Below are positions 36,577 to 46,018 of a stretch of 64,000 bases of DNA, piece after piece (position 1 is the stretch's first letter; every line of letters starts with the position of its first letter). The stretch comes from Candidatus Melainabacteria bacterium (lineage in GTDB: Bacteria; Cyanobacteriota; Vampirovibrionia; 2-02-FULL-35-15). The notes under the pieces were generated by a model, which was not told the DNA's origin, did not search any database, and saw only the letters and a list, made by a program, of their open reading frames with translations. A program made the translations under genes and the position numbers. Location: assembly GCA_016201905.1 (NCBI GenBank), contig JACQBQ010000056.1, positions 1 through 64,000 of the forward strand. The letters run 5' to 3'.

Positions 36577-37179
36577 TTACAAAGACCCTAACATTAAAAG
36601 AAATTTATTTAATGGTAATCCAACCACGTTGAAATAGTCTCCATATATACATTTCACAAACTTCTTTCCAATCCCCTGTATAGCATATGCACCTGCTTTG
36701 TCTATTGGTTCTTTTGTTTTTATATAGTTTATAGCATTCTGTCTTGAGATTTTTTTCATTTTTACTTTAGTCATCTCATAGTCAACATACACTTTTTTCT
36801 TTTTTAGATCTATAAGTGCAATCCCAGTAAAAACCTCATGTTGTTTATCGCTTAAAAATAAAATTTTATTTAATGCATCTTTTTTATTTTTTGGTTTACC
36901 AATCAGTTTATTTTTGCAGACAACAATAGTGTCAAAACCAACGATAATTTCATTTCTTTGTAAGTGCTTCCCATGGCAAGCACTTACAGCTTTTGCAAGA
37001 CTTAGGATTTTTACTAATTCAGCTGGATTGCTTTTTTTAAGTTTTTTTATTAGCGAATCTTCATTCACTTTACTTTTAACTGCTTTAAATTTTAATCCGA
37101 TTAGCTTCAATAGCTTTTTTCTTCTTGGAGAAGCAGATGCTAAGACAATTTCTCTTCTTTTGTTATTTGTATTAGCCAT
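36577..37179 (-). CDS. maf: Maf-like nucleotide pyrophosphatase
   Basis: A 200-residue Maf/HAM1-like protein that hydrolyses non-canonical or modified dNTPs. The N-terminal signature IVLASASPRRKKLLKLIG and the catalytic GFDTIVV and GKPKNKKDAL segments are present, as is the C-terminal KAGAYAIQGIG. It is a single gene with a start 18 bases from a divergent region. Confidence 0.9.
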   Translation of the reverse strand: MANTNNKRREIVLASASPRRKKLLKLIGLKFKAVKSKVNEDSLIKKLKKSNPAELVKILSLAKAVSACHGKHLQRNEIIVGFDTIVVCKNKLIGKPKNKKDALNKILFLSDKQHEVFTGIALIDLKKKKVYVDYEMTKVKMKKISRQNAINYIKTKEPIDKAGAYAIQGIGKKFVKCIYGDYFNVVGLPLNKFLLMLGSL

Positions 37180-37302
37180 AAATAATTACCAGCAGTAAGG
37201 ACAGGACTACTTGCTTTCGCTGTGATAACATGTTAAACGAAATCATTTAAATAAACTACAGAAGGTTTAATTTTTAGTCTAATTCTATGGAGGATAAAAC
37301 AA

Positions 37303-38436
37303 ATGAATACAAGTTATAAGCAATTCTTATTTCTTCAAAGCATAAAGTTGGTAATTGTTTTTTCATTGATAGTAATTTTTCTGGGTAGTGCTCTATCAAT
37401 AAATGCAGCTTCTGAAGAAAAACAACTGATAGCACCAGTCAAACAAGCCATTGATCAAAGCAAAGATACAACTCCAAAAGAGACAAATAGTAATGTTGTG
37501 ATTAATAAACCTCAGCAAAAAGAACAAGAAGAGCCTGAAGGCAAAATTAAATGGACAGAATCTTTAAGATTTAAAGATTTTTATATGCTGCCGCTTACTC
37601 TTGAATCATTGGAAAGGACTAAGGCTTACAAAAACCATCTTGAGAAAGAATATGCAGAGCATCCAGATGGTTTTAGCACAGCTGTTGAATATGGATTGGT
37701 TTTGATAGATCTTGGAGAACTGGATAAAGCTCAAGCAGTGTGGGAACGAGCCTCAAAAGATTTTTTTAATAATCCAGGTCCAAAAGTTTTTAAAGCATGG
37801 GTGGATGCAAGTAAAGGAAACTATAGTCAGGCCAGAGATCCATGGATGCAGCTTGCCAGAGAAAAACTTTCTCTCTGGGAAAGTGGTCAGGGATCCGGTA
37901 TGTGGATGCCATATCATGTATATTCTGTTCTTGGTTTGTACCTTATAAAAAATTATTTACCTCAGTCAGACAAAGAAGAAGCTGAAGGTGTTGTTAATCA
38001 GATTGCTGTGCACTTTCCTGTAAGACCAGAATTTGCTTCTATTCTGGTTACTAATGATTTACAGTCTGGCAGGTTAAAATCTGCAACTAAGAAACTTGAA
38101 GCTGCTTTAAACAAAAATCCAAATGAACCTGTTCTCTTAACTTTAAAAGGTATAACAGAGCTTCTAAATGGAAACAATAAAGAGGCATTAGATCTATTTG
38201 ATGCGTCCAATAAAATATTTTCTGGTTCTCCGACAAATCATCTTATGAGAGCAAGAGCCTTATATGCTATGCACAGGAAGAAAGAATCAAATGCTTTGGT
38301 TGAAGAGCTGATTAAACTTGACCCGACCTGTAATATCTCTTCTGAGAATAAAGACAAATTCCTTGCTGCTCAAAGCTATATGACTACATTTGACAATAAA
38401 AAAAATGGCGGCTTTCTAAAGAAATTTAAAAACTAA
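37303..38436 (+). CDS. Exported TPR protein
   Basis: A 377-residue protein with a signal peptide (hydrophobic VIFSLIVIFLGSALSINA-like stretch, about 15-38) and TPR-type helical repeats in the C-terminal half (NEPVLLTLKGITELLNGNNKEALDLF, read in two parts). A TGGAGG ribosome site is 10 bases before ATG. Its TPR segment with TNHLMRARALYAMHRKKES is closely similar to the one in the downstream FecR-TPR-barrel protein (TNHLMKARTLFVLHKQKEA), so the two share ancestry and perhaps a complex. Confidence 0.65.
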   Translation: MNTSYKQFLFLQSIKLVIVFSLIVIFLGSALSINAASEEKQLIAPVKQAIDQSKDTTPKETNSNVVINKPQQKEQEEPEGKIKWTESLRFKDFYMLPLTLESLERTKAYKNHLEKEYAEHPDGFSTAVEYGLVLIDLGELDKAQAVWERASKDFFNNPGPKVFKAWVDASKGNYSQARDPWMQLAREKLSLWESGQGSGMWMPYHVYSVLGLYLIKNYLPQSDKEEAEGVVNQIAVHFPVRPEFASILVTNDLQSGRLKSATKKLEAALNKNPNEPVLLTLKGITELLNGNNKEALDLFDASNKIFSGSPTNHLMRARALYAMHRKKESNALVEELIKLDPTCNISSENKDKFLAAQSYMTTFDNKKNGGFLKKFKN

Positions 38437-38471
38437 AAGAAAACTAACTCGAGAATAAAAAAGAAAGCAGG

Positions 38472-38495
38472 TTCAGGATTGTTCCTGAATTTATT
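38472..38495 (+). terminator. Intrinsic terminator
   Basis: TTCAGGA (38472-38478) pairs with TCCTGAA (38483-38489), followed by TTTATT. It comes 36 bases after the TPR gene stop. Confidence 0.45.
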
Positions 38496-38638
38496 CATTG
38501 ATAAGTTTTTATTACAAATAAATAGACCAGGATATCTAGCCCTAATTTGCTTGGATAAAACAATTTGTGTAAATTTATAGAAAAGTATGTGTGATAACAT
38601 ATCTGTATTCGTCTACTTTTTAGTGCCTTTTACATTTT

Positions 38639-41600
38639 ATGAAAATCACTAAGTATCTTTTTATATTTTTAACTGCTGTATTTTTTATAAACTATGCTTC
38701 TCCTTTGCAAGCAGCCAGTATAGAAAAACCAGCAGGAAGAATTGTAAGTTTGTCTGGATCTGTTACGGTTAAAAAAGGTACTACAGCAAGCAGTGCAAGA
38801 CCTTTTCAGAACCTGGATGCAGGTGATGTTGTAATCACAGGACCAAATTCACGAGTTGCGATTTTATTGCGTGATGAAAGTCTGATTAAACTAAATTCAA
38901 ATTCTCAGATAACTATTAACAATGTTTTATCTGCCGTAAAACCTGTTTCAACTGGTGCTGACGATAAGACACAAATAAGGCATGACACCGGTGAAATGTG
39001 GATTAGAACAAAAAACAGGCCTGGAAAGTTAGAAATAGATACAAAGTCAGGCTCTGCAGCTATCCGTGGAACAGAATTTAATATTTATGCAGATGAAAAT
39101 AAAACTCTACTAACACTTGTAGATGGAGTCGCTGAACTTTCAAATTCTTTAGGCTCAGTTACAGTTAGTAAAAATGAACAAGGTGAAGCAACACCTAACT
39201 CTGCACCAGTAAAGAGAACACTTACTATAGAGGAAACCGATAATGCAGTTCAATGGATATTTTACTTTCCTAAAAACTTAAATCTTAAACAGGATATCCT
39301 TGACACTACTTTGGATGTGCTTACAAAAAATTATCAAGAAAAACCAAATGAGTCAGAGCCCAAAACATTTCTTGGAATAAAAAAACTAATTAGCGGTAAA
39401 TATGAAGAAGCTCTTAAACTTTTTGATGAAGCAAATAGTGTAAACCCTGCTTCAGCAACAAATCACCTCATGAAAGCTAGAACTTTGTTTGTTTTACACA
39501 AGCAAAAAGAAGCACTAAAAGAAATTGATGAAGCAATTAAACTTGAACCCAGCTGGTATTTGCCAAAAGCAGAAAAAAGTAAATTTCTAATAGCTCAGGG
39601 AGATTTAATACCAGGAGAAAAAGAAGCTAAAGAAGCAATAAAGCTTGACTCAAATTCTCCTGAGTCCTGGATAAGTCTTGGTGAAACACAGTATGCATTT
39701 GGAAAAGTAAAAGCCAGTAAAGAAAGTTTTGATAAAGCCATTAATATAGATTCAAATTTTGCTGAAGCACACATTGGTAAAGGCAGAGCATTAATCAGCC
39801 AGTTTCATAATAATGAAGCAATTGATGAGTTCTTAAGTGCAGTTCTTTTAGAACCTGGGCTAGCAAGAGCACATCTTTATCTGGGGCAGGCTTATTACCA
39901 AAACAGGGAAACAGAAAAAGCAATTAATGAAATAAAAGAAGCAATGCGGATAGATCCAAAAGATCCTCTGGTACTAAACAGCCTTTCTATTATTTATGAT
40001 GTGGCTCACCAATACGGAAAAGCCCTTGAACTTGATGAAAAGACGATTGAGATTACACCGAACTTACTTGAATCTGGCGCAAGACAGAGCAGAAATCTTT
40101 CAGTTGCAAGTGGAAACCTTGGTATTGAGCCTCTTAGATTTGGATTAACTGACTGGGCATTTTTTCAGGCTAATAAAGCCCTCCGTGAAAATCCTATAGA
40201 TGGTGCCAGCCATTTCACACTTGGTACTATTTATAGCAGCAATAAAGTCCAGCCTGTCATTCCAAAAGGCGAAGGAGCTGGTGCTAGTCAGGCACAGCTC
40301 AGTACAGGTCAGGTAAGAGGTTTACGTGGGACTAATTTAACAGGTATAAATGCCAGGACTTCTACAAATGAATATGATCTTGGTTTAAACTTTGCATCTG
40401 ATTCTGAAAGAACAATAGGTAAATTACTTGCACCCAGTATTATTGGCTCTCCGAATGGAAGGTATAGATTTTTTAGAGCACCAGAACTTTATGTAACTAC
40501 TGACGGATTGTTTGGTCAGCAACAAATCTCTGTTTTAAATGAAGGTTCAATTATGGCCAATGGTTACCTGGGTACACCATGGAATCTTTATTTAAACACT
40601 GAGTTTATGGGCGGTTTGGTCAGAGATGTTCTTGGTGACTTAACAGGTAAAGGAAACAGATCGTTTTTTAAAAGTGACTTTGCTTTTAGTCCACTAAAAA
40701 CTCTTGATGTAATTGGTTCTTATACAAGAGCTGATGTAAACATGAGAGTGTTTGACAAAAAATTTCCAGCTGGCAGATCACTATTTACCCCCGACCTAAA
40801 TGATTTTGATGTAGCTTTAAACTGGCATCCAAATACTCACAATGTAATTTTAAACAGGTTTTTTAGCGAAATCAGCTCTACCAGATTAGACTCCAGCACT
40901 CCTGAGCTTGGCAAATCAATGATATTTGCTGGTATATTCCCGAGAAATTATGGATATCAAATTCGTCACCTTTCAAATTTCAAAAAACAAAGATTTACCT
41001 GGGGTAGTGAATGGATTAGATCAGTAAATCCTGCTCAGGTCAGCACTAACTTTTTTAGCACAGGAATTATTCCACCAGTTCAGACAATTGGTTACTTAAA
41101 AGAAAGATCTCACTATGACATTCTTACTGCATATACTCAGGACTTATTTAGGGTAAACCCAAGAACCGATTTAGTTCTTGGATTCAGATATGATCAAATT
41201 TTTCAAAGAACAAACGATAATACCTTCACTCAAACATTGACTGATAGTATGAGTTCAGTTCTTCTTGATTTCGATAAAAGGAACCATGACAGAGTTTCAT
41301 TTAGTCCTCAGGTAGGAGTAGCTTATAATCTTGGCACAAATACTGTTCTTAGGCTTGGTTCACAACACAAAGCTTTTTACAATACTTTTTTACCAGAGCT
41401 TGCACCACAGGATGTTGCTGGTCTGCCATTTGGTGATCAAGGCGAGTTCTTTACAAGAGGTACTGAAGGCTGGGAGCATGCAGCAAGTCTGGAACATAGA
41501 ATGCCTCAGATAGTGTCCTGGCTTGAATCATTTGTAAAGTTCAAACCATTTTACAGAAGAATGCTTGTAAGGAATTTTGATAGCTTGGCAAGTTATCAGG

Positions 41601-42091
41601 TGCAAAGAGTTAGAGCCCCGGGATTTGAAGTTAGCTATAACCAGTTAATGTTTAAACAAGTTGGATTTTTTGCAAGTTATGTTTACCAGCACATCAGAGA
41701 CAGGACTCCATATAAAATATTTGATGACTTAACCAGTACATTAGCCATAGTAAATGGGAAAATCCCAACACTTCAAGTACCAAACAGAATGCGATTTGGC
41801 TGGACATGGCATAGCCCGTCAGGTTTTAGCTTAAATTACATAAACACATACATAGGACCAAAATTTGGAACTATAGGAGAAAAGGATAAGATAAGAGGAT
41901 ATTTGCTTGGAGATTTAAATCTTTCCTATGAATCTCCAAGAACAAAAAGTTATTTAGTAACATTTGGTGTAAACAATCTTTATGGGGCAGCATTTAGGCA
42001 ATCCATTCATCAAAGAGATCCAGGTATAACTTTCTATGGTAATTTTGAACTCCGCGGGGTTTTACCGTTTAGTGGATACTTCTGGAAATAA
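38639..42091 (+). CDS. FecR - TPR - outer-membrane beta-barrel fusion protein
   Basis: An 1150-residue exported protein. Signal peptide at 1-26; FecR-like domain at about 30-170 (GRIVSLSGSVTVKKG, SGSAAIRGTEFNIYADE); TPR array at about 240-490 (EAHIGKGRALISQF, ARAHLYLGQAYYQNRETEKA); then about 600 residues of alternating strands ending in FSGYFWK, like the barrel of TonB-dependent receptors (LVLGFRYDQIF, RLGSQHKAFYNTF, FEVSYNQLMFKQVGFFASYV). No TonB plug domain is evident. FecR domains often gate or assemble envelope parts; TPRs bind proteins. A role in export or uptake of a polymer is plausible. TPR paralog upstream supports a joint system. Confidence 0.68.
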   Translation: MKITKYLFIFLTAVFFINYASPLQAASIEKPAGRIVSLSGSVTVKKGTTASSARPFQNLDAGDVVITGPNSRVAILLRDESLIKLNSNSQITINNVLSAVKPVSTGADDKTQIRHDTGEMWIRTKNRPGKLEIDTKSGSAAIRGTEFNIYADENKTLLTLVDGVAELSNSLGSVTVSKNEQGEATPNSAPVKRTLTIEETDNAVQWIFYFPKNLNLKQDILDTTLDVLTKNYQEKPNESEPKTFLGIKKLISGKYEEALKLFDEANSVNPASATNHLMKARTLFVLHKQKEALKEIDEAIKLEPSWYLPKAEKSKFLIAQGDLIPGEKEAKEAIKLDSNSPESWISLGETQYAFGKVKASKESFDKAINIDSNFAEAHIGKGRALISQFHNNEAIDEFLSAVLLEPGLARAHLYLGQAYYQNRETEKAINEIKEAMRIDPKDPLVLNSLSIIYDVAHQYGKALELDEKTIEITPNLLESGARQSRNLSVASGNLGIEPLRFGLTDWAFFQANKALRENPIDGASHFTLGTIYSSNKVQPVIPKGEGAGASQAQLSTGQVRGLRGTNLTGINARTSTNEYDLGLNFASDSERTIGKLLAPSIIGSPNGRYRFFRAPELYVTTDGLFGQQQISVLNEGSIMANGYLGTPWNLYLNTEFMGGLVRDVLGDLTGKGNRSFFKSDFAFSPLKTLDVIGSYTRADVNMRVFDKKFPAGRSLFTPDLNDFDVALNWHPNTHNVILNRFFSEISSTRLDSSTPELGKSMIFAGIFPRNYGYQIRHLSNFKKQRFTWGSEWIRSVNPAQVSTNFFSTGIIPPVQTIGYLKERSHYDILTAYTQDLFRVNPRTDLVLGFRYDQIFQRTNDNTFTQTLTDSMSSVLLDFDKRNHDRVSFSPQVGVAYNLGTNTVLRLGSQHKAFYNTFLPELAPQDVAGLPFGDQGEFFTRGTEGWEHAASLEHRMPQIVSWLESFVKFKPFYRRMLVRNFDSLASYQVQRVRAPGFEVSYNQLMFKQVGFFASYVYQHIRDRTPYKIFDDLTSTLAIVNGKIPTLQVPNRMRFGWTWHSPSGFSLNYINTYIGPKFGTIGEKDKIRGYLLGDLNLSYESPRTKSYLVTFGVNNLYGAAFRQSIHQRDPGITFYGNFELRGVLPFSGYFWK

Positions 42092-42094
42092 TTT

Positions 42095-43108
42095 TTATCT
42101 AGAGTGGATAATCTTTTTAGGTTTTATTGTGTTTAATATAGCAGTTAAAATACTTCCTACATTTTCTTTTGCCATTATGCCTTCATAGCTCAATGTGACT
42201 CTATGTCTCAATACGTCAAAAATTAATTTTTCAATGTCTTCCATTTTTATATAATCTCTTCCGTTTATTAGTGCAAGTGCTTTTCCTGCCTGAGTAAGAT
42301 TTAGTGATGCCCTGGGACTTGCACCAAAACTTATAAACTGTGAAACATTTTCTAGTTTATAATCCATTGGTGTTCTTGTAGCTGAAATTAAATCAGCGAT
42401 GAAATTTACAATGCTTGGATCTACATAAACCTTCTCTACTAGTCTTTGAAATTCTAAAAGCTCAGATTTTGTAATTATTTTTTTTATTTTAGGTAATTCT
42501 TCAGTACAGAATCTAGTTATGATTGCAATTTCTTCTTTTGCACTTGGGTATGAAATTATAAGCTTAAACATAAATCTATCTATTTGAGCTTCTGGAAGCT
42601 GGTAAGTCCCTTCGGCCTCAATAGGGTTTTGTGTAGCTAAAACAATAAATGGTTCTTCGATTTTATGAGATTTTTTTGCAATGGTTATCTGCTTTTCCTG
42701 CATGGCCTCAAGAAGCGCACTTTGAACTTTACTTGGGGCACGGTTTATCTCATCAGCTAAAATAAGATTTGCAAAAACTGGTCCAAGAATTGTTTCAAAA
42801 TCATTTGTTTTTTGATTATAAATTTGTGTTCCGATTAAATCAGATGGTAGAAGATCCGGTGTAAATTGAACTCTCTGAAAATGCAAGTCAAGTACATCTG
42901 CAAAAGTCTTTAAGATAAGTGTCTTAGCTAAACCTGGCGGCCCTTCTAAAAGAATATGTCCACCGGCTAAAAGTCCAACCAGAACTCTCTCTAAAATATA
43001 GTCCTGACCTACGATAATTTTTTTTACTTCGTATAGTGCAGATTCAATTTTTTTAGCTGCTTCTTTGTATTCTGGTTTTATATCAGACATGACATAGATA
43101 TTATACAA
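42095..43108 (-). CDS. MoxR-family AAA+ ATPase
   Basis: A 337-residue chaperone-like ATPase. Walker A GPPGLAKT, Walker B LADEINRAPSK and the family phrase ATQNPIEAEGTYQLPEAQIDRFMF are all present. MoxR proteins mature or insert metal cofactors in partner proteins, which usually include DUF58 and VWA-domain genes; none is next to it here. Possible alternative start at MSDIKPEYKEAAKK, 6 residues in. Followed by the 234-residue gene in the opposite transcription order. Confidence 0.88.
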   Translation of the reverse strand: MYNIYVMSDIKPEYKEAAKKIESALYEVKKIIVGQDYILERVLVGLLAGGHILLEGPPGLAKTLILKTFADVLDLHFQRVQFTPDLLPSDLIGTQIYNQKTNDFETILGPVFANLILADEINRAPSKVQSALLEAMQEKQITIAKKSHKIEEPFIVLATQNPIEAEGTYQLPEAQIDRFMFKLIISYPSAKEEIAIITRFCTEELPKIKKIITKSELLEFQRLVEKVYVDPSIVNFIADLISATRTPMDYKLENVSQFISFGASPRASLNLTQAGKALALINGRDYIKMEDIEKLIFDVLRHRVTLSYEGIMAKENVGSILTAILNTIKPKKIIHSR

Positions 43109-43115
43109 AAGTTGC

Positions 43116-43820
43116 TTATGCTGCCTTGTTCTTTTTTGTAATGATTGGGTCTTCTTGTACTTTGTTTCTTTGTACTAATGACCAGCTTCTATTGCTGGCT
43201 ATTCTTTCTAAGACTATACTTTCAGCTATATAAAATTCACCGTCATATAACCTAAATGTACCTCGCTTACTTCCATCAAATGTGTTTATGTATTCACCTT
43301 GCCCATTGGAATCTGTAATTTTATTAGTGTCAGCGTGTTTTGTTAGAGGTTCAGAATTGAAAGGCAATATATCAGGATGATAGCTAGTTTCAAAACTGTC
43401 AGGTATTCCTAATTCATTTTTACAAACCTGTTCTATTGGATCAAGTGATTCAGATTGAATTACATCTGGAATTAAATCATCTGATTTCTTCTCATATGGT
43501 TCAAAAGAGTGTAGAGCAATCAATGCTCCCTCAAATCTATAATAAACTTCGTTTAGTGGATTATTACTTTTATGAAAATTGCCATCATTAGAATAATATC
43601 CATAGCTCCAGCCTTTATAAGTCAATTTAACCCCATCCCCACAAACAAAGCTAGTATCTGCGCTATTAACGGTATTTGGATACCTTGGAAGATCCTCTGT
43701 ATCTTTACCGGTAAAATAAATTTTGTCTCCAATTTTATAAACCGTAGGCAGTTGGTTTCCTATCAGTGTTGGAAGATATAGTTTTATTGCTCCACTTATA
43801 GCTCGAAAGTTAATTCCCAT
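43116..43820 (-). CDS. Hypothetical protein
   Basis: A 234-residue protein with no recognised family. Beta-rich with Tyr/Gly text (LTYKGWSYGYYSNDGNFHKS, then KRGTFRLYDGEFYIAESIVL). No signal peptide is clear. It lies 7 bases upstream of the moxR-like start on the same strand, so the two are probably co-transcribed, but no partner function is known. Confidence 0.5.
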   Translation of the reverse strand: MGINFRAISGAIKLYLPTLIGNQLPTVYKIGDKIYFTGKDTEDLPRYPNTVNSADTSFVCGDGVKLTYKGWSYGYYSNDGNFHKSNNPLNEVYYRFEGALIALHSFEPYEKKSDDLIPDVIQSESLDPIEQVCKNELGIPDSFETSYHPDILPFNSEPLTKHADTNKITDSNGQGEYINTFDGSKRGTFRLYDGEFYIAESIVLERIASNRSWSLVQRNKVQEDPIITKKNKAA

Positions 43821-43925
43821 AACAATTTGAATCTAGCAGATAAAAATTAAAACTTTTCCTTTTTCTTAGAATTTCTTTAGATTTGGGAGATTAAATTTGT
43901 TTAATATAATACCAAAAGCATAATC

Positions 43926-45005
43926 TTAAGGAAAAAACCCCTTCTTTTTCCCTTGCTGGACCTCAGCTAACTTTTCAAATATTTTTCTTTCTTCAGCAGA
44001 AAGTTTGGTTGGAGTTTCAACTGTAATCTCTACAAGCTCATCACCACGTCTTGCTGGATTATTTAGTTTTGGTACACCCAGACCTGGCATTCTAAGTACT
44101 GTTCCTGTCTGGACGCCAGCAGGAATGGATAAGCTTTTTTCACCGTCTGTTGTTGGGACTTTTATATGTCCGCCAAGAGCTGCCTGAGCAAATGAAATCT
44201 TGTGTTCAATAATAATATCCATTCCATCTCTTTTAAATACTTCATGCTCTTTTACGTTTATGATGACATAGAGATCTCCTGGTGGTCCGCCTTTTCTTCC
44301 TGCATCTCCCTTTCCACCCCAGCGAAGCCTTGCACCATCGTCTACACCGCATGGAATCTTAACATCAATTGTCTTTTTAATTCTTTTTTGTCCTTTGCCG
44401 TTACATTCTGAACAAGCCTGCTCAACAATTTTTCCACTTCCATTGCAGCTTGGGCATGTACCGATTTGTGTAACCTGACCAAAAAATGATTCTGAAACCA
44501 TCCTTACTTCACCTAGACCATTGCAGCTTCTACAGTCTTTTAATTTTGATCCTGGTTTTGCTCCTGTCCCTTTACAGATAGCACACTCTTCAAGTGGCTG
44601 TGTGACAGCTTGTTTTGTACAGCCATTTATGGCCTCAAGAAATTCTATTACAAGTTCATATCTTATATCTGTACCACGTTCAGGACCAGTAGTTGTTCGA
44701 TGGGCTCTTGTTTGCCCAAAAAACTGTGAAAAAATATCACTTAAATCCCCAAATCCAAAATCAAACTCAGTGCCACCAGCGCCACGAAAGCCGTTCATGC
44801 CATACTGATCGTATATAGTTCTTTTTTGTGGATCGCTCAGAATCTCATATGCTTGATTTACTCCTTTAAAAGTTTCTTCATTGCCTGTTTCTTTATTGTC
44901 AGGATGATATTGCCTTGCCTTCTGCCTGAATGCTTTTTTAATCTCGTCGTCTGTAGCATCACGACTTACACCCAATATTTCATATAAATCTTTTGCTTGT
45001 GCCAT
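43926..45005 (-). CDS. dnaJ: Chaperone DnaJ
   Basis: A 359-residue type I J-protein that stimulates DnaK. J domain with HPDN, Gly/Phe region ([15 protein letters not shown]), four zinc-finger repeats ([32 protein letters not shown]) and a C-terminal substrate domain. No dnaK or grpE is adjacent, so heat-shock regulation as an operon is not seen here. A REP-like repeat lies just upstream (45045-45138). Confidence 0.95.
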   Translation of the reverse strand: MAQAKDLYEILGVSRDATDDEIKKAFRQKARQYHPDNKETGNEETFKGVNQAYEILSDPQKRTIYDQYGMNGFRGAGGTEFDFGFGDLSDIFSQFFGQTRAHRTTTGPERGTDIRYELVIEFLEAINGCTKQAVTQPLEECAICKGTGAKPGSKLKDCRSCNGLGEVRMVSESFFGQVTQIGTCPSCNGSGKIVEQACSECNGKGQKRIKKTIDVKIPCGVDDGARLRWGGKGDAGRKGGPPGDLYVIINVKEHEVFKRDGMDIIIEHKISFAQAALGGHIKVPTTDGEKSLSIPAGVQTGTVLRMPGLGVPKLNNPARRGDELVEITVETPTKLSAEERKIFEKLAEVQQGKKKGFFP

Positions 45006-45044
45006 GGTTTTTATTATACCGGAGGAATAGATCTAAAGTAATAC

Positions 45045-45138
45045 GTCATTGCGAGGAAGTACAAAGTACTGACGAAGCAATCTCACTGGCTTTTTCACGA
45101 TTTTGAGATTGCCACGTCGCTTCGCTCCTCGCAATGAC
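45045..45138. repeat. REP-like palindromic repeat, copy c
   Basis: Begins GTCATTGCGAGGAA and ends CTCGCAATGAC with inner arms GAAGCAATCT / AGATTGCCAC. It fills the gap between dnaJ and the end of pyrF. Confidence 0.8.
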
Positions 45139-45140
45139 AT

Positions 45141-45893
45141 TTAACATTTGTCTTTTAATGCAGATTCAATTTCATCCAACACTTTTTCTGTAGCTTCTGC
45201 TGGATCTCTTGCTCCTGTAACTGGTCTTCCAATTACAATGTGGGTTGCTCCATTATTAATAGCATCTTTTGGTGTAGCAATTCTTTCTTGGTCATTACTT
45301 TCTGCCCACAGAGGTCTTACTCCAGGTGTGACAATTAAAAAGTTTTTATTATTCTTGCTCAGCTCACGAATTATTTTTGCTTCATTTGGAGAGCAAATGA
45401 TACCATCTAAGTTTATTTGCAGGGCAAACTGTGCAAGATGTAAAACATATTCATCAATCTGAGCTTTTACTTTTAAATCGTTTTGTAAAACGTCATTTGT
45501 AATGCTTGTTAAAACTGTAACTCCAAGTAACTTAGGTGTCTGTAAATCATTTTCATTTGCAGTTTGAATTAATGAGTTTTTTGCAGCCTCTAACATTTTT
45601 TTTCCACCGGACATATAAACATTTAACATATCCACTCTATGTTTTACCATGTTTGAAACAGCTTTGCTGACAGTGTTTGGAATATCTAAAAACTTCCCAT
45701 CAAAAAAAACTTTATTTCCATGCTCTTTGATTCTTTCAATTATTTTTGGTCCAAGGCCTGTAAAAAGTTCTAGTCCTACCTTAAAATACCCAACTTTACT
45801 AGAAAGTTTTTCTATTAGCTTTAGAGCTTCATCTTCCCTTGAAGTATCTAATGCAATTATTAAATGTTCTTTTGCATTTGTTTTAATTGTCAT
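45141..45893 (-). CDS. pyrF: Orotidine 5'-phosphate decarboxylase
   Basis: About 250 residues. Decarboxylates OMP to UMP in pyrimidine synthesis. The catalytic D-x-K-x-x-D is DGKFLD, and the phosphate loop VTPGVRP and the C-terminal IVIGRPVTGARDP are present. I start at the ATG giving MTIKTNAKEHLIIALD; an ATG 21 bases earlier lies inside the two-hairpin element that forms the upstream region (45894-45985). This element is also upstream of murA and rpmH, which may mean shared control. Confidence 0.92.
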   Translation of the reverse strand: MTIKTNAKEHLIIALDTSREDEALKLIEKLSSKVGYFKVGLELFTGLGPKIIERIKEHGNKVFFDGKFLDIPNTVSKAVSNMVKHRVDMLNVYMSGGKKMLEAAKNSLIQTANENDLQTPKLLGVTVLTSITNDVLQNDLKVKAQIDEYVLHLAQFALQINLDGIICSPNEAKIIRELSKNNKNFLIVTPGVRPLWAESNDQERIATPKDAINNGATHIVIGRPVTGARDPAEATEKVLDEIESALKDKC

Positions 45894-45985
45894 TTGTTTT
45901 ACCGGAAAAATCACGGCTCAAACATGATTTTTCCTTTTCCTCCACGGCACTCAGGATATTGCTTCTCGCAACATCCTTCGCTTAT
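45894..45985 (-). promoter_or_regulatory. Two-hairpin element upstream of pyrF
   Basis: Read on the minus strand: ATAAGCGAAG, stem GGATGTTGC/GCAATATCC, linker CTGAGTGCCGTGGAGGAAAAG, stem GAAAAATCA/TGATTTTTC, then CGGTAAAACAA and the pyrF ATG. The same order is seen at 50450-50533 and 56499-56591. Either a regulatory leader or a mobile repeat that settled next to start codons. Confidence 0.65.
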
Positions 45986-46018
45986 TGACTTATATCTTTG
46001 TATAGTTAAGCTTATCAT

